The notes beneath the pieces are model-generated. The model saw only the letters and a program-made list of their open reading frames with translations. It was not told the DNA's origin and searched no databases. A DNA stretch of 64,000 nt from Hydrogenophaga sp. Lineage in GTDB: Bacteria > Pseudomonadota > Gammaproteobacteria > Burkholderiales > Burkholderiaceae_C. Positions 34,540 to 42,967 of this stretch are shown here, piece after piece. Every line of letters starts with the position of its first letter. Within the stretch, counting starts at the first letter, position 1. The position numbers and the translations under genes are program-made. The stretch covers positions 146,932 to 210,931 of the forward strand of contig NZ_JAHBZK010000008.1 in NCBI RefSeq assembly GCF_019635465.1. Reading direction: 5' to 3'.

Positions 34540-35571
34540 ATGACATTCACGATCACCGTGCAGCCCAGCGGGCGCACCTTCACCGCCAACCCGGACGAAG
34601 CCATGCTCGCCGCCGGCATCCGCCAGGGCATTGGCCTGCCGTATGGCTGCAAGGACGGCGCTTGCGGTTCGTGCAAATGCAAGCTGATTGCCGGCAGCGT
34701 GGCCCATGGGCCGCACCAGGCCAAGGCCTTGAGCGCCGACGAAGAAGCCGCTGGCTATGTGCTCACCTGCTGCGGCGTGGCGCAGACCGACGTGGTGCTC
34801 GAATCGCGCCAGGTGACCGAGCTGGGCGCCTTCCCGATCAAGAAGATGCCCGCCCGCGTGAGCAGCTTGAGCCGCGCGTCGCACGACGTGATGGTGCTGC
34901 GCCTGCAACTGCCGGCCAGCGACACCTTCCAGTACCGCGCAGGCCAGTACGTTGAGTTCATCCTGCGCGATGGCGACCGCCGCAGCTACTCGATGGCCAA
35001 CGCGCCGCACACCCAGTCCGAAGCACCCGGCATCGAGCTGCACCTGCGCCACATGCCCGGCGGCAAGTTCACCGATCAGGTGTTCAGCACGATGAAGGAA
35101 AAGGACATCCTGCGCATCGAGGGTCCGTTCGGCAGCTTCTTCCTGCGCGAAGACAGCAGCAAGCCCATGATCCTGCTGGCCTCCGGCACCGGATTTGCGC
35201 CGATCAAAGCCATCATCGAACACATGCGTTTCAAGGGCATCGACCGCCCCGCCACGCTCTACTGGGGCGGCCGCCGCCCGGGCGACCTGTACCAGAGCGA
35301 CTGGATCGAGGCCCAGCTGGCGGCCATGCCCAACCTGCGCTATGTGCCCGTGATCTCCGACGCCTTGCCGGAAGACGCCTGGAGCGGACGCACCGGCTTC
35401 GTTCACCAGGCCGTTCTGAAGGACCACCCCGACCTGAGCGGCTTCGAGGTCTATGCCTGCGGCGCACCCATCGTGGTCGAATCGGCCAAACGCGACTACG
35501 TGGCCCAAGGCCAGTTGCCCGAAGAGTTCTTCTTCGCGGACTCGTTCACCTCTGCGGCCGACAAGGCCTGA
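34540..35571 (+). CDS. CDP-6-deoxy-glucoseen reductase-like 2Fe-2S flavin reductase
   Basis: A 343-residue oxidoreductase with an N-terminal plant-type ferredoxin domain (C37, C42, C45 and C77 or C78) followed by FAD (RSYSMANAP) and NAD(P) domains (LLASGTGFAPIKAIIEHM). The order matches AscD (CDP-6-deoxy-L-threo-D-glycero-4-hexulose-3-dehydrase reductase) and the reductase components of ring-hydroxylating oxygenases. Burkholderiales carry an orphan copy like this one with no sugar cluster nearby, so it is more likely a general electron-transfer reductase than part of dideoxysugar synthesis. Confidence 0.88.
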   Translation: MTFTITVQPSGRTFTANPDEAMLAAGIRQGIGLPYGCKDGACGSCKCKLIAGSVAHGPHQAKALSADEEAAGYVLTCCGVAQTDVVLESRQVTELGAFPIKKMPARVSSLSRASHDVMVLRLQLPASDTFQYRAGQYVEFILRDGDRRSYSMANAPHTQSEAPGIELHLRHMPGGKFTDQVFSTMKEKDILRIEGPFGSFFLREDSSKPMILLASGTGFAPIKAIIEHMRFKGIDRPATLYWGGRRPGDLYQSDWIEAQLAAMPNLRYVPVISDALPEDAWSGRTGFVHQAVLKDHPDLSGFEVYACGAPIVVESAKRDYVAQGQLPEEFFFADSFTSAADKA

Positions 35572-35599
35572 CACCCCACCCACAACAAGGAGACAAGCC

Positions 35600-36562
35600 A
35601 TGATTTCCAGACGCCATGCGATCGCCCTCGGTGCTGCCGCCCTTTCATTGCCGAGCTGGGCACAGTCGCAGACCATGCGCATCGTGGTGCCCTTTGCACC
35701 CGGTGGTCCGATCGATGTGACCGCGCGCATCCTGGCCGAGGCCGTCAAGGACTCGCTGGGCACGGTGATCATCGAAAACCGGCCGGGCGCCGGCGGCAAC
35801 ATCGGCGTCGGTCTGGTGGCCAAGTCCGCGCCCGATGGCATGACGCTGGGTATCGCCACCACCGCCTCGCACGGCATCAACCCCTGGCTGTTCAAGTCCC
35901 TGCCCTACGACCCGGTCAAGGATTTCGCACCTGTCACGCAGATGCTGCGCGTGCCCAACGTGCTGGTGATGAATGCCGAGGCGGCTCAGCGCCTCAACAT
36001 CAACAGCGTGCCCGACCTGATCCGCTACGCCAAGGCCAACCCCGGCCGCCTGAACTATGGCTCTGGCGGCAATGGCAGCGCCGGTCACCTCGCGGGCGAG
36101 CTGTTCAAGAACCAGGCCGGCATCTTTGCGGTGCACATTCCCTACAACGGCGGCAACCCGGCACAGCTGGGTCTGCTGTCGGGTCAGGTGGACTTCAACT
36201 TCGACAACCTCGCCACCGCGGCGGCCAACATCCGCTCGGGCAAGCTCAAGGCACTGGCGGTCACCACGGCGCAACGCAGCGGCGTGATGCCAGATGTGCC
36301 CACCGTGGCCGAGACGCTGCCGGGCTTCGAGATCGACACCTGGTGGGGCCTGATCGCGCCGGCCGGCACGCCCGCCGACGTGGTGGCGCGCCTCAATGCC
36401 GCCTTCACCAAGGCCCTGCAGTCGCCCGAGGTGAAGTCGCGCTTTGCCACCCTGCTGGCCGAACCCGCCCCCAGCACGCCGCAAGCCTTTGCCGACTTCA
36501 TGAACCGCGAACGCGCCAAGTACGAGCGCATGGTCAAGATCAGCGGCGCCAAGGTGGACTGA
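35600..36562 (+). CDS. Bug-family periplasmic substrate-binding protein (TTT type)
   Basis: A 320-residue exported binding protein. The signal peptide (residues 1-22, with RR at 4-5) ends at WAQ. The mature part has the Bug pattern RIVVPFAPGGPIDVTARI, IENRPGAGGNIG, FAPVTQM, NYGSGGNGSAGHLAGELF and DNLATAAANIRSGKLKALAV. Such proteins bind carboxylates for tripartite tricarboxylate transporters, or act as orphans. No TctA/TctB genes are adjacent. It is 28 bp after the flavin reductase gene, with an AAGGAG site, and ends at a strong terminator. Confidence 0.92.
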   Translation: MISRRHAIALGAAALSLPSWAQSQTMRIVVPFAPGGPIDVTARILAEAVKDSLGTVIIENRPGAGGNIGVGLVAKSAPDGMTLGIATTASHGINPWLFKSLPYDPVKDFAPVTQMLRVPNVLVMNAEAAQRLNINSVPDLIRYAKANPGRLNYGSGGNGSAGHLAGELFKNQAGIFAVHIPYNGGNPAQLGLLSGQVDFNFDNLATAAANIRSGKLKALAVTTAQRSGVMPDVPTVAETLPGFEIDTWWGLIAPAGTPADVVARLNAAFTKALQSPEVKSRFATLLAEPAPSTPQAFADFMNRERAKYERMVKISGAKVD

Positions 36563-36589
36563 CGCGTCACACGGTCATCGACCAAACAA

Positions 36590-36614
36590 AAGAGGGCGCC
36601 GCTGGCGCCCTCTT
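36590..36614. terminator. Bidirectional intrinsic terminator
   Basis: AAGAGGGCGCC (36590-36600) and GGCGCCCTCTT (36604-36614) form an 11-bp stem with loop GCT. It is flanked by A-rich sequence on the left and TT on the right, so it can serve the Bug gene (plus) and the sco gene (minus), which converge here. Confidence 0.9.
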
Positions 36615-36648
36615 TTGCTGGTGTCTCTGTCTGCGCAACAACCGCGCA

Positions 36649-37245
36649 TCAGCCCTTGAGCAAGGCACGCACGTCGTCGGCCAGGCCCTGCGCGCCACTG
36701 CCATAACGTTCGTAGAGGCGAATGCGCCCTTGCGGGTCGTACACGAAGCTGCCCGCCGAGTGGTCCATGGTGTAGCTCGTGGGCGTCTTGCCCTCAACCT
36801 TCTTGTAGTAGACCTTGAAGCTCTTGGCGACAGCCTCAAGCTCCCCGGGGGCCGCGTACAAGGCCAGAAAGCTCGGGTCGAAATTGGTGACGTACTGCTT
36901 CATCACCTCGGGCGTGTCGCGCTCGGGGTCCACGCTCACGAACAGGCCTTGCAGCTTGTCGCTGTCGGCGCCCAGCAGGCGTTTGGCTTCGGCCAGTTCG
37001 CTCATGGAGGTGGGGCACACGTCGGGGCACTGCGTGTAGCCGAAGAAGATCACGACCACCTTGCCCTTGAAATCGGCCAGCGTGCGCTTGCTTCCGTTGT
37101 GATCGGTGAGCGAGAAGGCATTGGCGTAGTCGGCACCGGTGATGTCCACGCCCTTGAAGCTGTTCGGCGATTCGGAGCAGGCCGCCAGAAGCAGCGATGC
37201 GCTGGCCAGGGCCAGCAGACGGCGACGGGGAATGTGGTTCACCAT
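36649..37245 (-). CDS. SCO1/SenC copper-delivery lipoprotein
   Basis: A 198-residue thioredoxin-fold copper chaperone for the CuA centre of cytochrome oxidase. The lipobox LLAAC ends at C23; copper ligands are C73 and C77 (CPDVC) and H162 (MDHSAG). Length and domain match Sco. It is the last gene of the ctaA-ctaB-sco operon, overlapping the end of ctaB by seven bases. It is anchored to the periplasmic face by the lipid. Confidence 0.95.
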   Translation of the reverse strand: MVNHIPRRRLLALASASLLLAACSESPNSFKGVDITGADYANAFSLTDHNGSKRTLADFKGKVVVIFFGYTQCPDVCPTSMSELAEAKRLLGADSDKLQGLFVSVDPERDTPEVMKQYVTNFDPSFLALYAAPGELEAVAKSFKVYYKKVEGKTPTSYTMDHSAGSFVYDPQGRIRLYERYGSGAQGLADDVRALLKG

Positions 37246-38153
37246 GGCAGGTAGTGGTCGATCAGCAGCGCCGCGAACAGCAGCGACAGGTGGATGAGCG
37301 AGAAGCGGAAAGTCTTTCGAGCCAGGGCATCGGAATAGTTCCGCCACAGCGCGAATGCGTAACCGCAGAAGCCGATGCCCAGCGCCAGCGCGCTGACCAG
37401 GTAGAACCAGCCACTCATGCGCATCATGAACGGCATCAGCGTGGCCGCCAGCAACACAAAGGTGTAGAGCAGGATCTGCAGCCGCGTGAACTCGGAGCCA
37501 TGGGTGACCGGCAGCATCGGCAGGCCCGACTTGCGGTAGTCCTCGACCCGGTAGAGCGCCAGCGCCCAGAAGTGCGGCGGCGTCCAGAGGAAGATGATGA
37601 GGAACAGGATGAGCGCCTCGGGCGCGACCGCATTGGTCATGGCCGTCCAGCCCAGCACCGGTGGCATGGCACCGGACGCGCCACCGATCACGATGTTCTG
37701 CGGTGTGAGCGGCTTGAGCACCACGGTGTAGATGATTGCGTAGCCCACGAAGGTGGCGAAGGTGAGCCACATGGTCAGCGGGTTGACCCAGAACCACAGG
37801 ATGGCCGAACCGACCGCGCACAGCGCCGCCGAGAAGCTCAGCGTCTGCCAGTTGGTCAATTCACCCTTGGCGGTGGGGCGCCAGGCGGTGCGCTTCATGC
37901 GGGCGTCGATGTGCTGCTCCACCACGCAATTGAACGCGGCAGCGGCACCCGCCACGAGCCAGATGCCCAGGCAGGCCACCGCCGCCAGTTGCACCTGGGC
38001 CCAGGTGGGCGCGCCTGGCACCGCCAGCACCATGCCGATCAAGGCGCAAAAGACGATGAGCTGAATGACACGCGGCTTGGTCAGCGCGTGGAACTGGCGC
38101 CAGGTCGAGGGCATGGCTGCAGGGGTCATCTTGGGGGCTGGTGCGGTGCTCAT
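37239..38153 (-). CDS. ctaB: Protoheme IX farnesyltransferase (heme O synthase)
   Basis: A 304-residue polytopic prenyltransferase converting heme b to heme O. The first Asp-rich-type motif is [15 protein letters not shown], and the second conserved region is the [13 protein letters not shown] loop; about nine membrane helices are visible. ATG 38153 overlaps the ctaA stop by four bases (ATGA). It supplies CtaA, which makes heme A for the caa3 oxidase encoded upstream. Confidence 0.96.
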   Translation of the reverse strand: MSTAPAPKMTPAAMPSTWRQFHALTKPRVIQLIVFCALIGMVLAVPGAPTWAQVQLAAVACLGIWLVAGAAAAFNCVVEQHIDARMKRTAWRPTAKGELTNWQTLSFSAALCAVGSAILWFWVNPLTMWLTFATFVGYAIIYTVVLKPLTPQNIVIGGASGAMPPVLGWTAMTNAVAPEALILFLIIFLWTPPHFWALALYRVEDYRKSGLPMLPVTHGSEFTRLQILLYTFVLLAATLMPFMMRMSGWFYLVSALALGIGFCGYAFALWRNYSDALARKTFRFSLIHLSLLFAALLIDHYLPW

Positions 38154-39301
38154 CTGGTGGCTTGCGACCAGCGCAGTGAGGGGGTGGGAACAGCGGCCGC
38201 CCGCGTGGACGCCAGCGCGCCGGTGAAGGCAATCACCAGCCCGGCAGCGCCACCGGTGTGGGCCACGGCAGCCAGCAGTGGCCAGTCGAGCACGACGTTG
38301 CTCAGGCCACTGAGGAATTGCCAGGCGCACAAGGCGGCGAGCAGCTTCGCAAAGCGCTGCAGGCCCGGCTGTCGCCACAAGACCCAGGCCAGCGCCAGCA
38401 GCACCGCGAACACCAGGTAGGCAGACAGGCGGTGCACGTAATGGATCGCCGTCAAGGCAGGAAAGGTGATGGCTTCGCCCGTGTGGGTGGTGCCCAGTTC
38501 CCGCCACAAGGCAAAGCCCTCACGCAGGTTCATGGGTGGCCACCAACTCCCCTGGCAGGTGGGGAATTCGCGGCAAGCCAGCACGGCGTAGTTGGTGCTG
38601 ACCCAGCCACCCAGTGCGATCTGCAGCCACAACAGGCCGAAGGCCAGCCACAGAAAGGCGCGCAGCCCTGACGAAACCGGAACCGACCCGCTCGAGCCGG
38701 GTTCGGCGAGGTGGTAGGCCACGGACTGCGCGCGCAACAGCGCCAACAGCACCAGCCCGCCCAGCAAGTGCATGGTCACGATGGCTGGGAACAACTTCAT
38801 GGTGACGGTGAACGCCCCAAACGCCCCTTGCAGACAGACCCAGGCCAGCGTGACCACCGGCCATACCCAGTGCACATGGATGCGACGGCGCTCGATCCAG
38901 CTGCCCACGGCCAGCACGATGATGAGGACCCCGACCGCGGTGGCCAGGTAGCGGTGGATCATCTCGACCCAGGCCTTGGAGAAGGTCACCGGCCCCGTGG
39001 GCATGGCCGATTGCGCGGCCGAAATGTCGGCGTGTGCGCCCAGCGGGCTGGCCGCGCCATAACAACCTGGCCAGTCGGGACAGCCCAGGCCCGAGTCGGT
39101 GAGGCGGGTGAACGCGCCGAAAAGCACCAGATCGAAGGTCAGGAACAAGGTGATGAGCGTGAGCACGCCCAGGCGCCGCGCCGGCGTGGCCTGACGGTGA
39201 CGCAGCCAGATCCAGGTCAGCGGACCAATGGCAATGATCACGCCCAGCAACATGAGGCGGGCGATGGGCGCCAGGTCGACCAGGGCTTGCGTGTTGTCCA
39301 T
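38150..39301 (-). CDS. ctaA: Heme A synthase (COX15/CtaA family)
   Basis: A 383-residue membrane monooxygenase that oxidises heme O to heme A. Eight helices are visible, arranged as two four-helix bundles. Heme-ligand histidines lie in [33 protein letters not shown] and [28 protein letters not shown] and [14 protein letters not shown] are the paired cysteine loops. It is translationally coupled to ctaB and follows the Sco-like gene by one base. Confidence 0.95.
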   Translation of the reverse strand: MDNTQALVDLAPIARLMLLGVIIAIGPLTWIWLRHRQATPARRLGVLTLITLFLTFDLVLFGAFTRLTDSGLGCPDWPGCYGAASPLGAHADISAAQSAMPTGPVTFSKAWVEMIHRYLATAVGVLIIVLAVGSWIERRRIHVHWVWPVVTLAWVCLQGAFGAFTVTMKLFPAIVTMHLLGGLVLLALLRAQSVAYHLAEPGSSGSVPVSSGLRAFLWLAFGLLWLQIALGGWVSTNYAVLACREFPTCQGSWWPPMNLREGFALWRELGTTHTGEAITFPALTAIHYVHRLSAYLVFAVLLALAWVLWRQPGLQRFAKLLAALCAWQFLSGLSNVVLDWPLLAAVAHTGGAAGLVIAFTGALASTRAAAVPTPSLRWSQATR

Positions 39302-39302
39302 G

Positions 39303-39980
39303 TCAGTGCGTGCGCCCGGGCGCGTCCCAGAAGGCCGATGCGCGCAGCAGGCGATCGAGGTCGCGCTTGGCCCGAGCGGGGTCGATGTTGGCCGGGAAGC
39401 GCATCATCCAGTTGCCCAGCGGGTCGACCACGTAGAGGTGGTCTTCGATGCGTTGACCCGCCGCGGGCTGCAACCATTGCGCGAGCGCCCCTGCATCGAC
39501 TTGAAGAACGGTGGCGGCTGCTGTGGCGGCCTTCAGGGGCTCGCGCAGTTCGCCGGTACCCGTGCGCAACCAGACCCAGTCGAGGCGGTCCTTTTCCTTG
39601 CCCAGGGTCTCCCGCAGTTGTCGCTGCAGGTACAGATGGCGCTCGCAGGCGGCGTCGCAGGCGCTGTCGGCCACGCTGACCAGCAGCCATTGGTCCTTGA
39701 GCGCAGCAAGAGGCACCTTGGTGCCGGCCGCGTCCGTGCCGTCGATGGCGGGGAGCGGTCGCTGGGGCGAGATGAGCTCGCCATAGTTGCGCCGGCCTTC
39801 TGGGCGGATCACGTAATACGTGAAATACGAGGCAATCACCGGCGCCGCACAGACCAGCAGAATGGCCATCATCTTCCAGCGCCCGGAGCGCGTGGTCGCG
39901 CTGCGGTCCGGATGGGTGGCGTCGGGCGTGGGCAGGCTGTGCACCGTCAGCGTCAGGGGTTCATCGGGCATCTTTGCCAT
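39303..39980 (-). CDS. Sco-like thioredoxin-fold membrane protein in oxidase operon
   Basis: A 225-residue protein with one transmembrane helix (about residues 36-56) and a periplasmic thioredoxin-like domain. The segment VADSACDAACERHLYLQRQL has a CxxxC pair placed as in Sco copper chaperones, and ENLYVVDP-like text (DHLYVVDPLGNWMMRFP) where Sco has its second half. A histidine of the usual kind is not obvious. Uncharacterised proteins like this are regularly encoded between surf1 and ctaA in Burkholderiales. The start is unclear: ATG 39980 or 39971, both inside the end of surf1. Confidence 0.75.
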   Translation of the reverse strand: MAKMPDEPLTLTVHSLPTPDATHPDRSATTRSGRWKMMAILLVCAAPVIASYFTYYVIRPEGRRNYGELISPQRPLPAIDGTDAAGTKVPLAALKDQWLLVSVADSACDAACERHLYLQRQLRETLGKEKDRLDWVWLRTGTGELREPLKAATAAATVLQVDAGALAQWLQPAAGQRIEDHLYVVDPLGNWMMRFPANIDPARAKRDLDRLLRASAFWDAPGRTH

Positions 39981-40698
39981 GGGTGCGGGCGCGTTGGCGG
40001 CGGGGTTGAATGATCTGGAACCAGAGATAGAGACCGGCGGCCAGGGCGCACATGGCGAACCACTGGAAGGCATAGCCGTTGTGTTTGGCCACATCGGTGG
40101 CTGGCAGGGCCCAGTGCCGTTGCAAGGGTCCCGCGTCGTCGCCGGTCTGCTGCATGGACAGATCCATCAGCGCCAGTCCGGTTTCCTGCCGGAATCCGGC
40201 GAGGTCGATATTTTGCCGGATCACCCCGGCAGTGGGCTCACCCAGCTGGAACAGCCGCCCGGGGGCAGGGGCCAAGCGCCCAGCCACGGTCACCTCGCCA
40301 GCGGGTGTGGACACGTCGGGTACGCGCGTGCGGTCGTTGAAGTCGCGCGGCACCCAGCCACGCTGCACCAGCACCACGCGATCACTGTCGGCCAGCTTCA
40401 ACGGCGTCACCAGGTAGAACCCGGTGCGTCCGTCCATCTGGCGGTTGTCCAGAAACACGCTGTGGCGAGTTATCCACTCGCCACGCAGGCGCAGCGGTCG
40501 GTACAGGCCGGCGTTCGGATCGCTCGCCGACAGGAGATCGGTGTTGTCCCATGCCGGCAACTCGGCACGCGCCAGGATGGCTGACTGCAGCGCGGTCTTC
40601 TGCGCGGCGCGGTCGAGTTGCCACAACCCGAGCGAGGCCGTCACCGCCATGGTGACCAGGGTGGCGGCCGCCACCACCAGACGGCGGGCCCGGCTCAT
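39961..40698 (-). CDS. SURF1 family oxidase assembly protein
   Basis: A 245-residue protein with an N-terminal helix (about residues 7-26, ending SLGLWQLDRAAQK) and a C-terminal helix (about 210-230, YAFQWFAMCALAAGLYLWF), enclosing a periplasmic domain with RPLRLRGEW, DNRQMDGRTGFYLVTPL and VQRGWVPRD. SURF1 helps insert heme A into subunit I. The start ATG 40698 lies just before the first helix. It heads the operon surf1-(Sco-like)-ctaA-ctaB-sco and is divergent from the DUF2909 gene. Confidence 0.93.
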   Translation of the reverse strand: MSRARRLVVAAATLVTMAVTASLGLWQLDRAAQKTALQSAILARAELPAWDNTDLLSASDPNAGLYRPLRLRGEWITRHSVFLDNRQMDGRTGFYLVTPLKLADSDRVVLVQRGWVPRDFNDRTRVPDVSTPAGEVTVAGRLAPAPGRLFQLGEPTAGVIRQNIDLAGFRQETGLALMDLSMQQTGDDAGPLQRHWALPATDVAKHNGYAFQWFAMCALAAGLYLWFQIIQPRRQRARTHGKDAR

Positions 40699-40746
40699 GC
40701 GCAATCGCCGGACCGCGAGGCCGGGTGCAGGCGGATAATCCCGCGC

Positions 40747-40977
40747 ATGAAATACGTGGTGATCGTGGCCTTCGTGGCCATCATTGGCAGCCTGGCTGCC
40801 GCCGGGGTGTTCATGATGCGGGGCGGCGTCAATGAAGACAGCGAGGCCCCGCGCAAACGGCACATGGCGCGCGCGCTGGCGTTTCGGGTGGGGTTTTCTG
40901 TCTTGCTCTTCGTCATCGTGCTGGTCGCCTATTTCATGGGCTGGATCCAGCCCACCGGCCTGCCCCTGCAACGCTGA
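40747..40977 (+). CDS. DUF2909 twin-transmembrane protein
   Basis: A 76-residue protein with two helices (about 3-24 and 48-68) separated by a charged loop (NEDSEAPRKRHMARAL), as in the DUF2909 family. It sits between the two oxidase operons on the opposite strand, an arrangement seen in related genomes, so an oxidase-assembly role is likely but unproven. The start is the ATG that leaves 48 bp to the divergent surf1 start. Confidence 0.85.
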   Translation: MKYVVIVAFVAIIGSLAAAGVFMMRGGVNEDSEAPRKRHMARALAFRVGFSVLLFVIVLVAYFMGWIQPTGLPLQR

Positions 40978-40998
40978 GCGCGAACCGGGACCGGAAGC

Positions 40999-41024
40999 AA
41001 AAAGGCGCCACGGGGCGCCTTTTT
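40999..41024. terminator. Bidirectional intrinsic terminator
   Basis: AAAAAGGCGCC (40999-41009) and GGCGCCTTTTT (41014-41024) form an 11-bp stem with a 4-base loop and A/T flanks on both sides. It can end both the DUF2909 transcript and the ctaE transcript, which converge here. Confidence 0.93.
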
Positions 41025-41055
41025 GTTGCGGGGCCCGTACCGACCCGATCGACCA

Positions 41056-41937
41056 TCACATCCAGTAAACGAGGATGTAGAGGCCCAGCCACACCACGTC
41101 CACGAAGTGCCAGTACCACGCAGCACCTTCGAAGCCGAAGTGGCGCTCTTTGGTGAAGTGGCCCTTGTGCAGGCGCAGGGTGATGAACAGCAGCATCAGC
41201 ATGCCCACGAACACGTGGAAGCCGTGGAAGCCGGTCAGCATGAAGAAGGTCGAGCCGAAGATGCCCGAGCTCAGCTTCAGGTTGAGTTCGCTGTAGGCGT
41301 GGGCGTATTCGTAGCCTTGCACACCAAGGAAGGTGATGCCCAGCAGCACCGTGATCCACATGAAGCCGATCGTCTTGCCGCGCTCACCCGCTTGCAGCGC
41401 GTGGTGGGCAATCGTCAGCGTGACGCCCGAGCTCAGCAGCAAGGCGGTGTTGATCGTGGGCAGCCAGAAGGGACCCACGGTCTGGAAGGGCTCGACAATG
41501 TTGCCCGGCGATGCCGTGGCACCCGCTTGCAGGCTGGGCCAGACGGCCGAGAAGTCGGGCCAGATCAGGGCGTTGTCGATGCTGCCCAGCGTCGGCACCG
41601 AGTGGGCACGCGCCCACCACAGCGCCGTGAAGAAGGCACCGAAGAACATCACCTCCGAGAAGATGAACCAGCTCATGCTCCAGCGGAAGGACAGGTCGAT
41701 CTTGCGACCGTACATGCCGGTCTCGCTTTCGCCGATGGCATCGCTGAACCACTGGAACAGCACGAACAGCCAGAAAGCCATACCGAAGGCCAGCGACCAG
41801 GCGCCCCACTGATGGCCGTTGACCCATTGGCCAGCGCCAAGGATCACGAAGAACAGGCCGAAGGCGGCCATGACCGGATGGCGCGAGGGTCCGGGGACGA
41901 AGTAGTACGGCGTCGAGCCATGGGTTGCTGCGGACAT
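41056..41937 (-). CDS. ctaE: Cytochrome c oxidase subunit III
   Basis: A 293-residue polytopic subunit of the heme-copper oxidase with seven helices. Signature segments are SEVMFFGAFFTALWW with the conserved glutamate, TGFHGFHVFVGMLML and HFVDVVWLGLYILVYW. ATG 41937 is chosen; an upstream GTG at 41943 adds two residues. It is the last gene of the ctaC-ctaD-(small)-ctaG-DUF2970-ctaE operon and is followed by a strong terminator. Confidence 0.96.
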   Translation of the reverse strand: MSAATHGSTPYYFVPGPSRHPVMAAFGLFFVILGAGQWVNGHQWGAWSLAFGMAFWLFVLFQWFSDAIGESETGMYGRKIDLSFRWSMSWFIFSEVMFFGAFFTALWWARAHSVPTLGSIDNALIWPDFSAVWPSLQAGATASPGNIVEPFQTVGPFWLPTINTALLLSSGVTLTIAHHALQAGERGKTIGFMWITVLLGITFLGVQGYEYAHAYSELNLKLSSGIFGSTFFMLTGFHGFHVFVGMLMLLFITLRLHKGHFTKERHFGFEGAAWYWHFVDVVWLGLYILVYWM

Positions 41938-42001
41938 GCTCACTCCTGTGGTGCTATCTCGGTATGGTTGTCTGAAATCGAAACTGGCAAGGGCGCCCGG
42001 C

Positions 42002-42205
42002 TCAACCGGCCACCCAGTTCACAAGCGCGATCAACGCGCCCACGAAAACAAAGGCCATCACAATACCCATCACCACCAGATGCAGTGGATTCAGGCGCTG
42101 GATGTCCTTCTCGTACTCGGACCGCTTGCGCACGCCCAGAAAGCCCCAAAGCACCGCCTTGAGGGTGTCCATGAACGTACCGCCACGCGGTTTCTGCCCG
42201 GTCAT
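42002..42205 (-). CDS. DUF2970 small membrane protein
   Basis: A 67-residue protein with a cytoplasmic N-terminal half and one helix (about 44-65, LHLVVMGIVMAFVFVGALIA). The blocks KAVLWGFLGVRKRSEYEKD and the helix match DUF2970. It begins five bases after the ctaG stop and precedes ctaE by 64 bp, which marks it as a member of the oxidase operon; its function is unknown. Confidence 0.88.
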   Translation of the reverse strand: MTGQKPRGGTFMDTLKAVLWGFLGVRKRSEYEKDIQRLNPLHLVVMGIVMAFVFVGALIALVNWVAG

Positions 42206-42210
42206 GCTGC

Positions 42211-42816
42211 TCACACGGCCCCCTGCATTGCGGGCACCTTGGCCTGCGGCAGATCGGTGCTGGGTGCGGGGGGCACATGCCCGCCGACTTCGAAGAAGGT
42301 GTAGGACAAGGTGATCGTCGTCACGTCCTTGGACAATCGGGGATCGATCACGAAGACCACCGGCCATTCCTTCTTCTCGCCGGGCGCCAGCGTGTACTGC
42401 GAAAAGCAGAAACACTCCAGCTTGTTGAAGAACGCCGCCGACTGCTTGGGCGCATAGCTGGGAATCGCCTGCGCCGACATGGTCCGGTTCTGGGTGTTCT
42501 GGAACTCGTACATCACCGTGGTGAGCTCGCCCGGGTGAACCTGCAGCGAACGCACGGCGGGCTTGAACGCCCAGGGGCCCCGCGCGTTGGTGTCGAATTC
42601 GACCGTGATCGTGCGGCTGGTGTCGACCTGCGTGTTGGCGGGCAGCGTTGCGGTGGTGCCAGGTACTCGCCGCTCGGCGACGGCCAGCACATTGATGCCC
42701 AAGGCGTCACAAACCGATCGGTAGATCGGCACCAGCGCATAGCCGAAGGCGAACATGCCCAGCGCGATCACGCCGAGCTTGCCCACGATCTTGAGGTTTT
42801 CCTGACGCAGCCCCAT
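42211..42816 (-). CDS. ctaG: Cytochrome c oxidase assembly protein CtaG (Cox11)
   Basis: A 201-residue copper chaperone that delivers copper to the CuB site of subunit I. One N-terminal helix (about 12-32, ending VPIYRSVCDALG) anchors a periplasmic immunoglobulin-like domain carrying the copper motif CFCF (in KLECFCFSQYTL) and the conserved VFVIDP and ITLSYTFF. Length and order match proteobacterial Cox11. Confidence 0.96.
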   Translation of the reverse strand: MGLRQENLKIVGKLGVIALGMFAFGYALVPIYRSVCDALGINVLAVAERRVPGTTATLPANTQVDTSRTITVEFDTNARGPWAFKPAVRSLQVHPGELTTVMYEFQNTQNRTMSAQAIPSYAPKQSAAFFNKLECFCFSQYTLAPGEKKEWPVVFVIDPRLSKDVTTITLSYTFFEVGGHVPPAPSTDLPQAKVPAMQGAV

Positions 42817-42832
42817 GGCTCGATTCCGGTGC

Positions 42833-42949
42833 TTAGCCGCCCAGCAACACCAGCTTGGCCACGAATCCGAAGAAAAAGACCAAGGCCACCGAGGCCAGGA
42901 TCAAGCCCAGCCGGAGGTTGTTCTTCTTTTGTTCAGGAGTCATGGCCAT
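42833..42949 (-). CDS. Cytochrome oxidase small assembly protein (38 aa)
   Basis: A 38-residue peptide starting MAMTPEQKKNNLRLGL and ending AKLVLLGG, with one hydrophobic helix (about 14-35) and a basic N-terminal segment. It lies between ctaD and ctaG where related genomes encode an unnamed small oxidase-assembly protein. A second ATG (42943) would give 36 residues. It is too short for usual gene-finding cut-offs. The short polar N terminus followed by a single helix suggests an inner-membrane anchor that may hold assembly factors or subunit I. Confidence 0.75.
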   Translation of the reverse strand: MAMTPEQKKNNLRLGLILASVALVFFFGFVAKLVLLGG

Positions 42950-42967
42950 GGCGGGTTCGGCGTGGCG

